Below are positions 42,536 to 51,883 of a stretch of 64,000 bases of DNA, in pieces. The stretch covers positions 38,172-102,171 of the forward strand of contig JAUMWT010000005.1 of the NCBI GenBank assembly GCA_030529505.1. Direction: 5' to 3'. The stretch is from Allobrachymonas sp. (lineage in GTDB: Bacteria > Pseudomonadota > Gammaproteobacteria > Burkholderiales > Burkholderiaceae_C). The notes below the pieces were generated by a model. The model ran no database searches and was not told where the DNA came from. It saw only the letters and a list, made by a program, of their open reading frames with translations. How positions within the stretch are numbered: the stretch's first letter is position 1; each line of letters opens with the position of its first letter. The position numbers were made by a program, and so were the translations under genes.

Positions 42536-43245
42536 GCCATCGCAACGCTGGCTCAACAGGCTTGGCGGGGCTGTGTGGAGGGCCATTGCCAGTGCGTTAT
42601 CAAGTTGCCCCGGTGCCCCGCGTGGTGCTGGCTGGTGCTTGAGCCACTGCGCTTTTGAGTTGACCGGCGTTCTTCCAAGAGATTGGGCTGGCCCATGTGC
42701 GGGGTGTGAGCGATCAATCACATGCAGCATGTCGCGCGCCAGCGACAAAATGTCGCGCGCCAGCGACAAAAAAGCGAGGATGGCGCAGCAATGCCTTTGC
42801 CAGATTGTTTCGAAAGGCAAGAAGTGAAAGGCCTGAAGCGTGCATGGGTAGTGCCTTGCAAGCACCTTTGAGAGATGAAAAGCGCCAGCCTTCCCGCCGC
42901 TTTTCAGCAGAAGAAAAGCAATGCAATGGGGCTTGCCAGTAGCCCGGCCAGCACGCCTTGACCCTGGCAAACAGGGGCTGCAATCGGTTGCAATTGCGCC
43001 GTCAGTTTCCGTCAGAAATCTTGGGGATTGATCCTAGAATCCGCAGCCAGAGGAAAAGGTAGCGCTTTCCTCTTCGTTTTGTTTGTGGCTGCCGTTTCTG
43101 AAGAAATCCTTGTTTTTCACAGTGTTTGCCGTTGCTGGAACACTGATGGAGCAAAGCACGGGGTTTGCAGGAAAAGGCTTTCGCAGACAAAGAACAATTT
43201 CCGGAAATTGTTTTGTCTCTGTCATTTTCTGTTGAAGGACCGACA
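42536..43245. other. Long intergenic stretch with tandem palindromes
   Basis: 710 bp between glnB and the lipoprotein gene. It contains the 21-bp tandem palindromes (42730-42768). No credible gene. AT-richer near 43000-43245, where the lipoprotein promoter should lie. Confidence 0.6.
42730..42768. repeat. Tandem pair of 18-bp palindromes, 21-bp period
   Basis: Two identical copies of TGTCGCGCGCCAGCGACA separated by AAA. Each has TGTCGC/GCGACA arms. The 21-bp repeat length puts the two sites on the same DNA face, as expected for cooperative operator binding. They lie about 200 bp after glnB and 480 bp before the lipoprotein. Confidence 0.7.
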
Positions 43246-43608
43246 ATGAAAAAAGCTCTCACACTCGCCGCAATCGTTGCTGCTACGGCTACTTTGGTCG
43301 CCTGTGGTGGCAACCAGCAGCCTGCCCAGTCCGCTGCGTCTGCTGCCAACATGGCTGCCAGCGCCGCTCACATGGCCGCCAGTGCTGCCGAAGCAACTGC
43401 CAGCGCAGCGATGACTGCCACGGAAGATGCTGCTGCCGCAGCTGCTCATGCCGCCTCTGAAGCCGTGACCGAAGCCACTGATGCCGCCAAGGCCGCTGGC
43501 GACGCAGCTTCTGCTGCCATGACGGATGCGATGGACGCTGCCAAAGCGGCCGGTGAGGCTGCTTCTGCCGCTGCCCATGCAGCCGGTGAGGCCATGAAGA
43601 AGAACTGA
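43246..43608 (+). CDS. Alanine-rich lipoprotein
   Basis: 120 aa. Lipoprotein signal with lipobox LVAC (Cys20). The mature protein is almost entirely Ala with regularly spaced Met, Glu, Asp and Lys (AASAAxMAASAA, ATDAAKAAGDAASAAM, MDAAKAAGEAASAA), predicting one long amphipathic helix or coiled coil, and ends MKKN. Reminiscent of Lpp-like murein or outer-membrane-anchored helices but without clear homology. GAAGGA precedes the ATG; followed by its own terminator. Confidence 0.85.
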   Translation: MKKALTLAAIVAATATLVACGGNQQPAQSAASAANMAASAAHMAASAAEATASAAMTATEDAAAAAAHAASEAVTEATDAAKAAGDAASAAMTDAMDAAKAAGEAASAAAHAAGEAMKKN

Positions 43609-43634
43609 TAGATCTTCTTTTCTTTGAAGTGCAG

Positions 43635-43662
43635 AAAAGGCCACCGCTAGGTGGCCTTTTTG
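43635..43662 (+). terminator. Rho-independent terminator of the lipoprotein gene
   Basis: AAAAGGCCACC-GCTA-GGTGGCCTTTTT, 27 bp after the stop. Confidence 0.92.
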
Positions 43663-43786
43663 CTTGGGCGCTTGCAGTCAAACCCTTTCTGCGGCACATG
43701 AGCAAGCGTTGATGATGGGCAAGGGCTTGGGGTCGGCTCTGGGCCTTGACATGGGAGAGCTTTTTTCTGTTGATTGCAGGCGTGGG

Positions 43787-44044
43787 TCAGCAAGCGGCTT
43801 GGGCCTGGCTGCGCGCGACGGTTTCGTGCCAGATCTGGCGCTTGCTGGCGTCGTCCAGCTTTTGCCAAGTGCTGATTTCTTGCAGATTGCGCCAGCAACC
43901 ACGGCAGTAGCCATTGGCGGGGTTGATTTGGCAGCGCTGGATGCAGGGCGAGGGCACTTCGCCTGCGGGTGCTGCCAGAGCGGCTTGGGCACGGGCAGCG
44001 ATTTCGGCGTGGGATGTAGCTGAAGATGGAGCGGGGGCATTCAT
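43787..44044 (-). CDS. DUF1289 small Cys-rich protein
   Basis: 85 aa. The family signature is PSPCIQRCQINPANGYCRGC followed by WRNLQEISTW, four cysteines that probably bind metal. Function not established. ATG 44044 chosen because the extension to 44101 lacks family similarity. It lies 100 bp downstream of uvrC, same strand. Confidence 0.88.
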   Translation of the reverse strand: MNAPAPSSATSHAEIAARAQAALAAPAGEVPSPCIQRCQINPANGYCRGCWRNLQEISTWQKLDDASKRQIWHETVARSQAQAAC

Positions 44045-44143
44045 GGCAATGAAGGCGTGGCGGACGTGGGATGGATGTGGAATGGGTGTGAGCTGCGGCA
44101 ACCGGAAAAGGCATGTGGCGTGCGCCGCAAAACTTCACGCTGC

Positions 44144-46714
44144 TTAATGCAGCGCTTTGTAAATCTGCGCGGCCAGCGCGGGCGAGATGCCTTCGACGCT
44201 GGCCAGGTCGGCTTCGGATGCGGCGGCCACGCCGCGCAGGCCGCCGAAGCGTTGCAGCAGGCGGGCGCGGCGCTTGGGGCCGATGCCGGGCACGTCTTCG
44301 AGTCGGCTGCCGCCGGTACGCACTTTGGCGCGTTTGGCGCGCATGCCGGTGATGGCGAAGCGGTGGGCTTCGTCGCGAATCTGCGCCACGAGCATGAGGG
44401 CGGCCGAATCGGGCGGCAGGGTGATTTTGGCGCGGCCGTCGGCAAACACCAGCTCTTCTAGGCCGACCTTGCGCCCCAGCCCTTTTTCCACGCCGACGAT
44501 GCGGCTCACGTCCAGCCCCAGGCTGCGAAAGACTTGTGCGGCCGCGGCCACCTGACCCTTGCCGCCATCAATCAGCACGATGTCGGGCAGGCGTGCGTTG
44601 GTTTTTGGGGGCGGCTGGATTGTGGTGTCGGCCGGTTCAGACTTGACCGCAGGGGCTGTGCTGTTGGCAGAGTGTGGGTCGACTGCGGCGCCCACATGTG
44701 TGGGAGCGGCATGTGCAGGGGGGGGCGTCGCGTCAGGCATGACTTGCGTGCGAGCCGTTTCACTCGTCGTGGCCTCAGGTGCCGGGGCTGCATCCGTGGG
44801 CGCTGGGGATGCGCTTTCGGTCTGCGTTTCCGGGGCTTCCACAGCATCTGCGGCATCTGCAATGTCTGCTGTTGCGTAGCGCCCATAGCGGCGCAGCAGC
44901 ACCTGGCGCATGGCGGCGTAGTCGTCGCCGGGGGTGATGTCGCTGATGGTGTAGCGCCGGTATTGCGCGGGCTGCATGGCGTGCTGTTCAAACACCACGC
45001 ACGAGGCTTGCGTGGCCTCGCCTGCGGTGTGCGAGATGTCGAAGCATTCGATGCGCAGGGCTGCCAGATCATCACCTGCCGCAGGGCGCGCGCCATCCGC
45101 CTGGGCGTTTGCTGCTGGCAAGGCGGGGGCGCTGGCAGATGGGACGGCATCGATGGGGGCTGCATCGGGCAGGGCCGCCGGGATGTTGCCCGGCAAATCG
45201 TCTGCTTCGATGCCGAGCACGGCGGCCAGGGCCCGCGTGCGCGCTTGCTGCGAGCCTTCCTCCGCCAGCAGGCGCGCCAGTTGCAGGCTGGCGTTGCGTT
45301 GGGCCATTTGCAGCCAGACGCGGCGGTGTTCGCGTGGCTGGTGCACGATGGGGATGTGCCGCCCGGCTGCTGTGTGCAAGGCCCGTTGCAGCGGGGCCGA
45401 CAGCGGGTGCGAGCAGACGAGCACATCGGGCCATTCGTGGCCGCCCAGGTAGTGCTGGGCCACAAAGGCTTCGAGCACGGCTTGGGGCAAGTCGGTTGCG
45501 GCGGCGCTGGGTTCTGCGGCATCGGCTGTGCTGCTGGCGTTGCTGGCATCGTTGGCTGTGCTGGTGTTTGCTGCGCCCGCATGCGGTGTGGGCTGTGCAT
45601 CCGAGCAGGCATCGGCCCATGCATCTGCCCATGTATGGGCCCACTGGCTGGCGTCGCCCAGCTGGCTGGGGAAGTGCGCCTTGTCGCCCAGGTGCCGCCC
45701 GCCGCGCACCAGGGCCAGGTTCACGCAGGCTCGCCCGCCTTGCACTTGCACGGCGATGATGTCCACGTCCTTGTCGCTGGCGGTATCCAGCGCCTGCTGG
45801 TGCAGCACTTTGTTGAGGGCGCTGATCTGGTCGCGCACTTCGGCGGCGTGTTCGAATGCGAGCTTTTCGGAAAACGCCAGCATGCGCTGTTCCAGCGTGC
45901 GCAGCACGGCCTGGGTGTCGCCGCGCAAAAAGGCAATGGCATCGTCCACGTCCGCCGCATAGGCCTGCGCGCTGATCTGCCCGGTGCAGGGCGCGCTGCA
46001 ACGCTTGATTTGATGCAGCAGGCAAGGGCGGCTGCGGTTGTTGAAAAAGCCGTCTTCGCAGGTGCGCAGGCGAAACACTTTTTGCAGCAGCGCAATGGTT
46101 TCTTTCACCGCCCAGGCATTGGGGTAGGGGCCGAAGTAGCGGTGCAGCCGGTCGGTGGCGCCGCGGTAATAGGCCATGCGGGCAAAGTCGGCCGGGTTGA
46201 TGGTTGGTGGGCGGGCATCGCCGCTTGGCGCACTGGCCTGAGTGCTGGCGTTGCGTTTGGCTGCGGGCCTGGCCGGGCCGGTGATTTTGAGATAGGGGTA
46301 GCTCTTGTCGTCGCGAAAAAGGATGTTGTAGCGCGGCCGCAGGGTTTTGATCAGATTGTTTTCGAGGATGAGGGCTTCGGCTTCGGAACGCACCACGGTG
46401 GTTTGCAGCCGTGCGATTTTGCTGACCATGAAGCCGATGCGCGTGCCGCCGTGGTCTTTTTGAAAATAGCTGGATACGCGCCGCTTGAGGTGAATGGCCT
46501 TGCCCACGTAGAGCACTTGATCGCTGGCATCGAAAAAACGGTACACGCCGGGCAAGCCGGGCAGGGCGGCGACCTGCGCCAGCAAGGCCTCCTTGTCGGC
46601 GGTGGCTTCAGGCGCGGCAGCACCCAGTGCGGCGGTGGAATGGGCAGGGGCGCAAGGCTGCGCATTGGCAGCGGGGGCGTCATCCGATGCGGGCGTGTGG
46701 GGCGGGCGGCTCAT
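44144..46714 (-). CDS. uvrC: UvrABC excinuclease subunit C, enlarged by low-complexity inserts
   Basis: 856 aa, against about 610-680 for most UvrC. It makes both incisions in nucleotide excision repair. N-terminal GIY-YIG domain (GVY 56-58, YVG 69-71), Cys-rich [23 protein letters not shown] motif, RNase-H-like domain ([20 protein letters not shown]) and C-terminal helix-hairpin-helix ([19 protein letters not shown]). The extra length is three Ala/Pro/Thr-rich inserts (about residues 375-410, 515-545 and 645-720); the catalytic parts are complete. Frame and start are clear. Confidence 0.95.
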   Translation of the reverse strand: MSRPPHTPASDDAPAANAQPCAPAHSTAALGAAAPEATADKEALLAQVAALPGLPGVYRFFDASDQVLYVGKAIHLKRRVSSYFQKDHGGTRIGFMVSKIARLQTTVVRSEAEALILENNLIKTLRPRYNILFRDDKSYPYLKITGPARPAAKRNASTQASAPSGDARPPTINPADFARMAYYRGATDRLHRYFGPYPNAWAVKETIALLQKVFRLRTCEDGFFNNRSRPCLLHQIKRCSAPCTGQISAQAYAADVDDAIAFLRGDTQAVLRTLEQRMLAFSEKLAFEHAAEVRDQISALNKVLHQQALDTASDKDVDIIAVQVQGGRACVNLALVRGGRHLGDKAHFPSQLGDASQWAHTWADAWADACSDAQPTPHAGAANTSTANDASNASSTADAAEPSAAATDLPQAVLEAFVAQHYLGGHEWPDVLVCSHPLSAPLQRALHTAAGRHIPIVHQPREHRRVWLQMAQRNASLQLARLLAEEGSQQARTRALAAVLGIEADDLPGNIPAALPDAAPIDAVPSASAPALPAANAQADGARPAAGDDLAALRIECFDISHTAGEATQASCVVFEQHAMQPAQYRRYTISDITPGDDYAAMRQVLLRRYGRYATADIADAADAVEAPETQTESASPAPTDAAPAPEATTSETARTQVMPDATPPPAHAAPTHVGAAVDPHSANSTAPAVKSEPADTTIQPPPKTNARLPDIVLIDGGKGQVAAAAQVFRSLGLDVSRIVGVEKGLGRKVGLEELVFADGRAKITLPPDSAALMLVAQIRDEAHRFAITGMRAKRAKVRTGGSRLEDVPGIGPKRRARLLQRFGGLRGVAAASEADLASVEGISPALAAQIYKALH

Positions 46715-46890
46715 GCCGGCTATTGTAGAAAGCGGCCTGCTGGCGGGCCTGGCCTTTGGCGCTTTGGCAGCGGAGTTTTTTGCAGCAGCCTCTATCTGCG
46801 CCTGTATGCTGGCGGGCTTTGTACCGCAGCGGCCAGATTGCTGTGTGAATCTGTCTGGCTGTCGCCTGCCATTTTTCTGTATTCGCTGCC

Positions 46891-48069
46891 ATGCCCGCTT
46901 CTACGCCACCGCCCAGCCGCTTGTGGGATATTTTCTGCACCGTGATCGACAACTACGGCGACGTGGGCGTGTGCTGGCGGCTGGCGGTGAATCTGGCACA
47001 GCGCGGCCAGCGCGTGCGCTTGTGGGTGGATGATGCCGCGCCCTTGCAATGGCTGGCGCCGCAGGGCCATGCGGGCGTGCAAGTGCTGCACTGGCAAAAG
47101 CCGCTGGCTGCGGCCGATTTGCCTGCAGAGCCGGCCGACGTGCTGATCGAAGCCTTTGGCTGTGCCTTGGACGATGCCGTGCAGGCACGCTGGGCGCAGC
47201 AGCAGGCCAGCCACCCGGGGCTGTGGCTGAATCTGGAATATTTAAGCGCCGAGCCCTATGTGCAACGCTGCCATTTGTTGACTTCGCCTGTGATGAGTGG
47301 CCCGGCCGCCGGTTGCCACAAGCTCTTTTTCTATCCCGGCTTTGCGGCGCAAACGGGCGGCTTGCTGCGCGAGCCTGATCTGCTGCCGCGCCAGCAGGGG
47401 TTTGACCGGGCGGCCTGGCGCGCGCAATGGGGCGTGCCCGCGCAGGCGCTGCTCATCAGCCTGTTTTGCTACGAGCCGCCTGCCTTGGCTGCGCTGTTGC
47501 AGCAGTTGCATCAGCGGCCTGCGTCGGCTCCGCCCGTGCATTTGCTCATCACCCAGGGGCGCGCCTTGCAGGCGGTGCAGGCGGCCGTGCCGCCTGCCGT
47601 GGCGCGTGAGCTGGCGCAGAAGCAGCGGGCACAGTGGGGGGCAATGACCCTGCAGGCCTTGCCCTGGTTGGAACAGCTTGCGTTTGACGAGTTGCTGTGG
47701 GCCAGCGATTTCAACTTCGTGCGCGGCGAAGATTCGCTGGTGCGTGCCCTGTGGGCGGGCCAGCCCTTTGTTTGGCAGCCCTACCCGCAAGACGATCTGG
47801 CCCATCACGCCAAACTGCAAGCCTTTCTGGATACGCTGCAGGCACCGCCGGTGGTGCGCCGCTGGCACGCGGTGTGGAGCGGCCTGCAGCCAGCGCCCTT
47901 GCCCGGCTGGCCCTCGTCTGATTGGCGGGCGGCCCTGCTTGAGTGGCAAGGCTGGGCGCAGCAGGCCCGGCAGGCCTTGTGGCAGCAGCCCGATCTGGCC
48001 AGCCAACTGCTGGAAGGGGTGGCCGCGCGCCTGGCCGCCGCAGGCGGACGAGGCGCTGCCAGCAGCTAA
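46891..48069 (+). CDS. earP: EF-P arginine rhamnosyltransferase EarP
   Basis: 392 aa GT-B glycosyltransferase that adds rhamnose from dTDP-rhamnose to Arg32 of EF-P. N-terminal [20 protein letters not shown] with the catalytic-region Asp; C-terminal nucleotide-sugar site [27 protein letters not shown]. efp follows 224 bp downstream, the classic earP-efp pair. Divergent from uvrC. Confidence 0.95.
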   Translation: MPASTPPPSRLWDIFCTVIDNYGDVGVCWRLAVNLAQRGQRVRLWVDDAAPLQWLAPQGHAGVQVLHWQKPLAAADLPAEPADVLIEAFGCALDDAVQARWAQQQASHPGLWLNLEYLSAEPYVQRCHLLTSPVMSGPAAGCHKLFFYPGFAAQTGGLLREPDLLPRQQGFDRAAWRAQWGVPAQALLISLFCYEPPALAALLQQLHQRPASAPPVHLLITQGRALQAVQAAVPPAVARELAQKQRAQWGAMTLQALPWLEQLAFDELLWASDFNFVRGEDSLVRALWAGQPFVWQPYPQDDLAHHAKLQAFLDTLQAPPVVRRWHAVWSGLQPAPLPGWPSSDWRAALLEWQGWAQQARQALWQQPDLASQLLEGVAARLAAAGGRGAASS

Positions 48070-48293
48070 TGCCGTGGCGATCAAGGCCGGCATCCCGGGG
48101 CAAGTGCGCTGGGTGGCAATGGGGTAAAATCCGCCGATTTTGCGGGCTTGCTTCCCGCATAATGCGGCGTCTGCCATGTTGTTGGTCGATACGGATTGAG
48201 ACCGTAGCAAGAGGCGCTACCTTCGGCCGCACAGGGCGCGCGATTCCTTTTGATTCGTGTGCTCGGGGCCACAACAACCTGAAGAATCTCACC

Positions 48294-48848
48294 ATGAAAC
48301 TCGCACAAGAAATCCGCGCCGGCAACGTCATCATGCACGGCAAAGACCCGATGGTCGTCCTCAAAACCGAATACGCCCGCGGCGGTCGTGGCTCGTCCAC
48401 CGTGCGCATGAAGCTCAAGAGCCTGCTCAACAACTTCGGCACCGAAGTGGTGTTCAAGGCCGACGACAAGATCGACAACGTCATCCTCGACAAGAAAGAC
48501 TGCACCTACAGCTACTTTGCAGACCCCATGTACGTGTGGATGGATGCCGAGTACAACCAGTACGAAGTCGAGGCCGAGAACATGGGCGATGCGCTCAACT
48601 ACCTCGAAGAAGGCATGGCCGCCGAAGTCGTGTTCTACGAAGGCAAGGCCATCTCCGTTGAATTGCCTACCAGCGTGGAGCGCGAAATCACCTGGACCGA
48701 ACCGGCCGTGAAAGGCGATACATCGGGCAAGGTGCTCAAGCCCGCCAAAATCTCTACCGGCTTTGAAGTGGGCGTGCCCATCTTCGTGAACCAGGGCGAT
48801 CGCATCGAGATCGACACCCGCAGCGGCGAATACCGCAAGCGCGTGTAA
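48294..48848 (+). CDS. efp: Translation elongation factor P
   Basis: 184 aa. It relieves ribosome stalling at proline runs. The domain-I loop YARGGRGSS places Arg at position 32, the rhamnosylated residue, in agreement with the upstream EarP and the absence of EpmA-type Lys. Three beta-barrel domains with C-terminal [20 protein letters not shown] hexamer at 48124-48129 in the leader is a candidate -10. Confidence 0.96.
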   Translation: MKLAQEIRAGNVIMHGKDPMVVLKTEYARGGRGSSTVRMKLKSLLNNFGTEVVFKADDKIDNVILDKKDCTYSYFADPMYVWMDAEYNQYEVEAENMGDALNYLEEGMAAEVVFYEGKAISVELPTSVEREITWTEPAVKGDTSGKVLKPAKISTGFEVGVPIFVNQGDRIEIDTRSGEYRKRV

Positions 48849-48885
48849 TCCCCGGTCGCACAATGGCTTGACCGTACGCCACAGC

Positions 48886-48914
48886 AAGGCTTCCTGCGGG
48901 AAGCCTTTTTGCTT
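48886..48914 (+). terminator. Rho-independent terminator of efp
   Basis: AAGGCTTCC-TGCG-GGAAGCCTT followed by a T-run, 38 bp after the efp stop and 37 bp before the LOG gene. Confidence 0.9.
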
Positions 48915-48951
48915 TTTGCCCCCATTCTTGACCTGTAACGACCCCGCCGCC

Positions 48952-49827
48952 ATGACGACGAACAAGAACGACCGCACGCTGGACAGCAAGCGCCTGATCG
49001 ATGCCTGGGAACTGATCCAGCAAACCAGCGACAACGGCGATGACTTGCATCCCGACTCTTACCGCCTGGCCTTTACCGACCCCGAGTTTTTGCTGCGCCG
49101 CGAACTGCGCGGCGTTCGCCTGCAGCTGGAACTGCTCAAGCCCGAGCTGGCCCAGCAGCAGCACCAGATCGACCACACCGTGGTGGTGTACGGCAGTGCG
49201 CGCGTGCAATCGCCCGAAGCGGTGCAGGCCCTGCTGGCCACTGCGCGCGAGCAGGGCGACCAGGCCACTTTGCAAAAGGCCGAGCAATTGCAGCGCGGCG
49301 CACGTTATTACGAAGATGCGCGCAGCTTTGCCCGCATCGTGGCGCGCCACAGCCACGGCAAGCCGCGCGAGCAGCACTTCTACATCTGCACGGGCGGCGG
49401 CCCCGGCATCATGGAAGCAGCCAACCGCGGCGCCAGCGAGGCGGGCGAGCCCACCATCGGCCTGAACATCACCCTGCCGCACGAGCAATCCTTCAACCCC
49501 TACATCACGCCGGGCCTGAGCTTCAAGTTCCATTACTTTGCCTTGCGCAAAATGCACTTCATGATGCGTGCCAAGGCGTTGGTGACCTTTCCCGGCGGCT
49601 TTGGCACGCTGGACGAGCTGTTTGAAATCCTCACGCTGGTGCAAACCGGCAAATCCAAGCCGGTGCCCATCGTGCTCTACAACAGCCACTACTGGCAGCG
49701 CCTGTTGCACCTGGATGTGCTGGTGGAAGAGGGCATGATCGAGCCGGAAAGCCTGCGCCTGTTCCGCTACGCCGACACGCCCGAAGAAGCCTGGGCGCAC
49801 ATTGCCGAGTTTTACCGGCTGGCCTGA
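48952..49827 (+). CDS. LOG-family Rossmann-fold protein (nucleotide phosphoribohydrolase-like)
   Basis: 291 aa from ATG 48952. Motifs CTGGGPGIMEAANRGASEAG and PGGFGTLDELFEILTLVQTG are the LOG/TIGR00730 signature, formerly annotated as lysine decarboxylase. LOG enzymes cleave cytokinin or purine nucleoside 5'-monophosphates. About 90 extra N-terminal residues, helical and Gln/Leu-rich, distinguish it from short LOG proteins and may regulate it. Confidence 0.88.
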   Translation: MTTNKNDRTLDSKRLIDAWELIQQTSDNGDDLHPDSYRLAFTDPEFLLRRELRGVRLQLELLKPELAQQQHQIDHTVVVYGSARVQSPEAVQALLATAREQGDQATLQKAEQLQRGARYYEDARSFARIVARHSHGKPREQHFYICTGGGPGIMEAANRGASEAGEPTIGLNITLPHEQSFNPYITPGLSFKFHYFALRKMHFMMRAKALVTFPGGFGTLDELFEILTLVQTGKSKPVPIVLYNSHYWQRLLHLDVLVEEGMIEPESLRLFRYADTPEEAWAHIAEFYRLA

Positions 49828-49937
49828 TAGTCGGCCTGCCTTGGGCCTTGGCCAGCGGGCTTTTGTCAAATCGGCCCAGGTTTTTTCGCCTTTCTGAGGG
49901 GCAAAGCGGTTTTCCGGGCCGTTCATCCAGGGGGTTA

Positions 49938-50119
49938 AGAAGCTGTTCAAAATCTCCCCACGGGCGCTGAATGCGGAGTCGGGCGGTCTGCGGCGTTGCC
50001 AATCTTGTCAACCATCTGGCTCATGTTGCACGGGCGATGCGCTGCACCACATACAGCGCCTTGGACCCCAATCCCGCACGCTGTCCAATCGCCTCACGTT
50101 GAGATTCTGAACAGAGTCT
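49938..50119. repeat. Family-A interspersed repeat
   Basis: 182 bp, AGAAGCTGTTCAAAATCTCC to GAGATTCTGAACAGAGTCT, with the family-A interior. The next element (family B) begins 2 bp later. Part of the 862-bp gap 49828-50689. Confidence 0.82.
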
Positions 50120-50120
50120 A

Positions 50121-50400
50121 AGAGTCTGTTCAAAGTCTTCGCATCGCGTCCGTTGCTTGGCAAAGGCAGCATCTGCCGCGTTGCAAATGCTCGCCGGCGG
50201 CTGGCCCGTTCATGCTCTGTATTTCGTGCTTTGCGCCTTGTAGCTACTGCCTTTGCCAAACAACCCTTCGGGCAAGGCAACAAATGACCAGGCTCTTTGT
50301 TGCACCCCTTGCCAAGAGGGGCAGTCTTGGCTGCGGCGTGTGCCGCGATCCTGGCCATTTGTTGCACTTGCGGACACGTGGAAAGACTTTGAACAGGCTC
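50121..50400. repeat. Family-B interspersed palindromic repeat
   Basis: 280 bp, AGAGTCTGTTCAAAGTCTTC to AAAGACTTTGAACAGGCTC, inverted relative to the copy at 16633-16900 (shared GCAACAAATGGCCAGGATCG). It abuts the preceding family-A copy. No gene is seen in the rest of 49828-50689. Confidence 0.85.
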
Positions 50401-50480
50401 CAAGAAGACGTGCGCTAGCGCAGACCCTGGGCTGCTGTCGGGCGTGCTTGCCAATCGATTCGGCAAAGCCCTGGGCTAGA

Positions 50481-50499
50481 ATTGTTGCGACGCAACAAT
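50481..50499. promoter_or_regulatory. Palindrome upstream of serC
   Basis: ATTGTTGC-GAC-GCAACAAT, 8-bp perfect arms, overlapping a TAGAAT (50477-50482) that could be a -10 element. It lies about 190 bp before the serC start and is a candidate operator. No good -35 was seen at 17 bp. Confidence 0.4.
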
Positions 50500-50689
50500 C
50501 TGTAAACAGGGCGGGCCAGTGAGTGTGGCGCTCCAAGGGGGCGTTCAAAGGGTGCAAACAAGGGCCGTTAAAAACTTCGTCAAAGGCCGCTCAAGCGGCT
50601 TTTATCCTGTTCCCGTTTTCTTTTTCATTTGCAAATTTTCTTCTTTTGGGCGCTTTAAGCGTCTTTTGCTGTCATTTTTGGGAGTTTTC

Positions 50690-51808
50690 ATGTCGCAACC
50701 AGCCATCAAACCGGCCAATCCCAATTTTTCTTCCGGCCCCTGTTCCAAGCGGCCGGGTTATCAAGTCAGCGATCTGGACTTGCAAAGCCTGGGCCGTTCG
50801 CACCGATCCAGCCTGGGCAAGAAACTGCTGGGCCTGTGCTGCACCGAAACGGCGCGCATTCTGGGCCTGCCGGCCGATTACCGCGTGGCCGTGGTGCCTG
50901 CGTCCGACACGGGCGCGGTGGAAATGGCGATGTGGTCGCTGCTGGGCGCGCGCGGTGTGGACATGCTGGCTTGGGAATCGTTTGGCGCGGGCTGGGTCAC
51001 GGATGTGGTCAAGCAGCTCAAGTTGCCCAATGTGAACGTGCACAAGGCCGACTACGGCCTGCTGCCGGATTTGAGCAAAGTCAACTTCGACAACGACGTG
51101 GTGTTCACCTGGAACGGCACCACCAGTGGCGTGCGCGTGCCCAATGGCGACTGGATTGCCGACGATCGCCAGGGCCTGACGATTTGCGATGCCACCAGTG
51201 CCGTGTTTGCGATGGACATGCCCTGGCGCAAGCTCGACGTCATCACCTACTCATGGCAGAAAGTGCTGGGTGGCGAAGGCGCGCACGGCATGCTGATTCT
51301 GAGCCCGCGCGCCGTGGAGCGCCTGGAAAGCTACACGCCCGTTTGGCCTTTGCCCAAAATCTTCCGCATGACCAGCGGTGGCAAGTTGAACGAGGGCTTG
51401 TTTCGCGGCGAAACCATCAACACCCCCAGCATGTTGTGCGTGGCCGACTATCTGGACGCGCTGGCCTGGGTCGATCGCCTTGGCGGCGTGCCCGCAGCCA
51501 AGGCGCGCAGCCTGGCCAATCTGCAAGTGATCGAAGAATTTGTGGCAGCCACGCCGTGGATTCACTTCCTCGCGCAAGAGCCGGCCACCCGCTCCAGCAC
51601 CAGCGTTTGCCTCACGCTGGATTTGCCCGAAGACCAGGTCAAGCAACTCGTCAAGCTGCTGGAGGCCGAAGGCGTGGCCTACGACATCGGCGCTTACAAG
51701 GATGCGCCCGCGGGCATTCGCATCTGGTGCGGCGCCACGGTTGAGACCAGCGACGTGCAAGCCCTGATGCCCTGGCTGGCCTGGGGCTACGAACAAGTCA
51801 AGGCCTGA
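50690..51808 (+). CDS. serC: Phosphoserine aminotransferase, alphaproteobacterial-type subfamily
   Basis: 372 aa, PLP fold type I. It makes phosphoserine from 3-phosphohydroxypyruvate. [15 protein letters not shown] at the N-terminus, [13 protein letters not shown], Schiff-base Lys191 in [14 protein letters not shown], and [21 protein letters not shown]. These mark the TIGR01365 group rather than the E. coli SerC subgroup. serA follows 75 bp downstream, so two consecutive steps of serine synthesis are adjacent, separated by a hairpin. Confidence 0.93.
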   Translation: MSQPAIKPANPNFSSGPCSKRPGYQVSDLDLQSLGRSHRSSLGKKLLGLCCTETARILGLPADYRVAVVPASDTGAVEMAMWSLLGARGVDMLAWESFGAGWVTDVVKQLKLPNVNVHKADYGLLPDLSKVNFDNDVVFTWNGTTSGVRVPNGDWIADDRQGLTICDATSAVFAMDMPWRKLDVITYSWQKVLGGEGAHGMLILSPRAVERLESYTPVWPLPKIFRMTSGGKLNEGLFRGETINTPSMLCVADYLDALAWVDRLGGVPAAKARSLANLQVIEEFVAATPWIHFLAQEPATRSSTSVCLTLDLPEDQVKQLVKLLEAEGVAYDIGAYKDAPAGIRIWCGATVETSDVQALMPWLAWGYEQVKA

Positions 51809-51819
51809 AGGTTTTTTGC

Positions 51820-51866
51820 AGGCCGCGGTCAATCAATTAAGCAACTGCCGCGGCCTTTGTTTTTTC
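51820..51866 (+). terminator. Hairpin with T-run between serC and serA
   Basis: AGGCCGCGG (51820-51828) pairs with CCGCGGCCT (51848-51856), 19-nt loop, then TTGTTTTTT. It lies 18 bp before the serA ATG, so it could terminate or attenuate transcription into serA. Confidence 0.7.
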
Positions 51867-51883
51867 AAGCAAGGATATTTGCC

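Noticed and set aside
44718-44725. G8 run in uvrC as a phase-variation tract
   Set aside because: Within a low-complexity Pro insert; shorter than the C11 tract and in a repair gene. Similar 7-base runs occur in hisC and dnaG.
44534-46945. Open frame of 803 codons antisense to uvrC
   Set aside because: Shadow of uvrC; composition biased and no recognisable fold.
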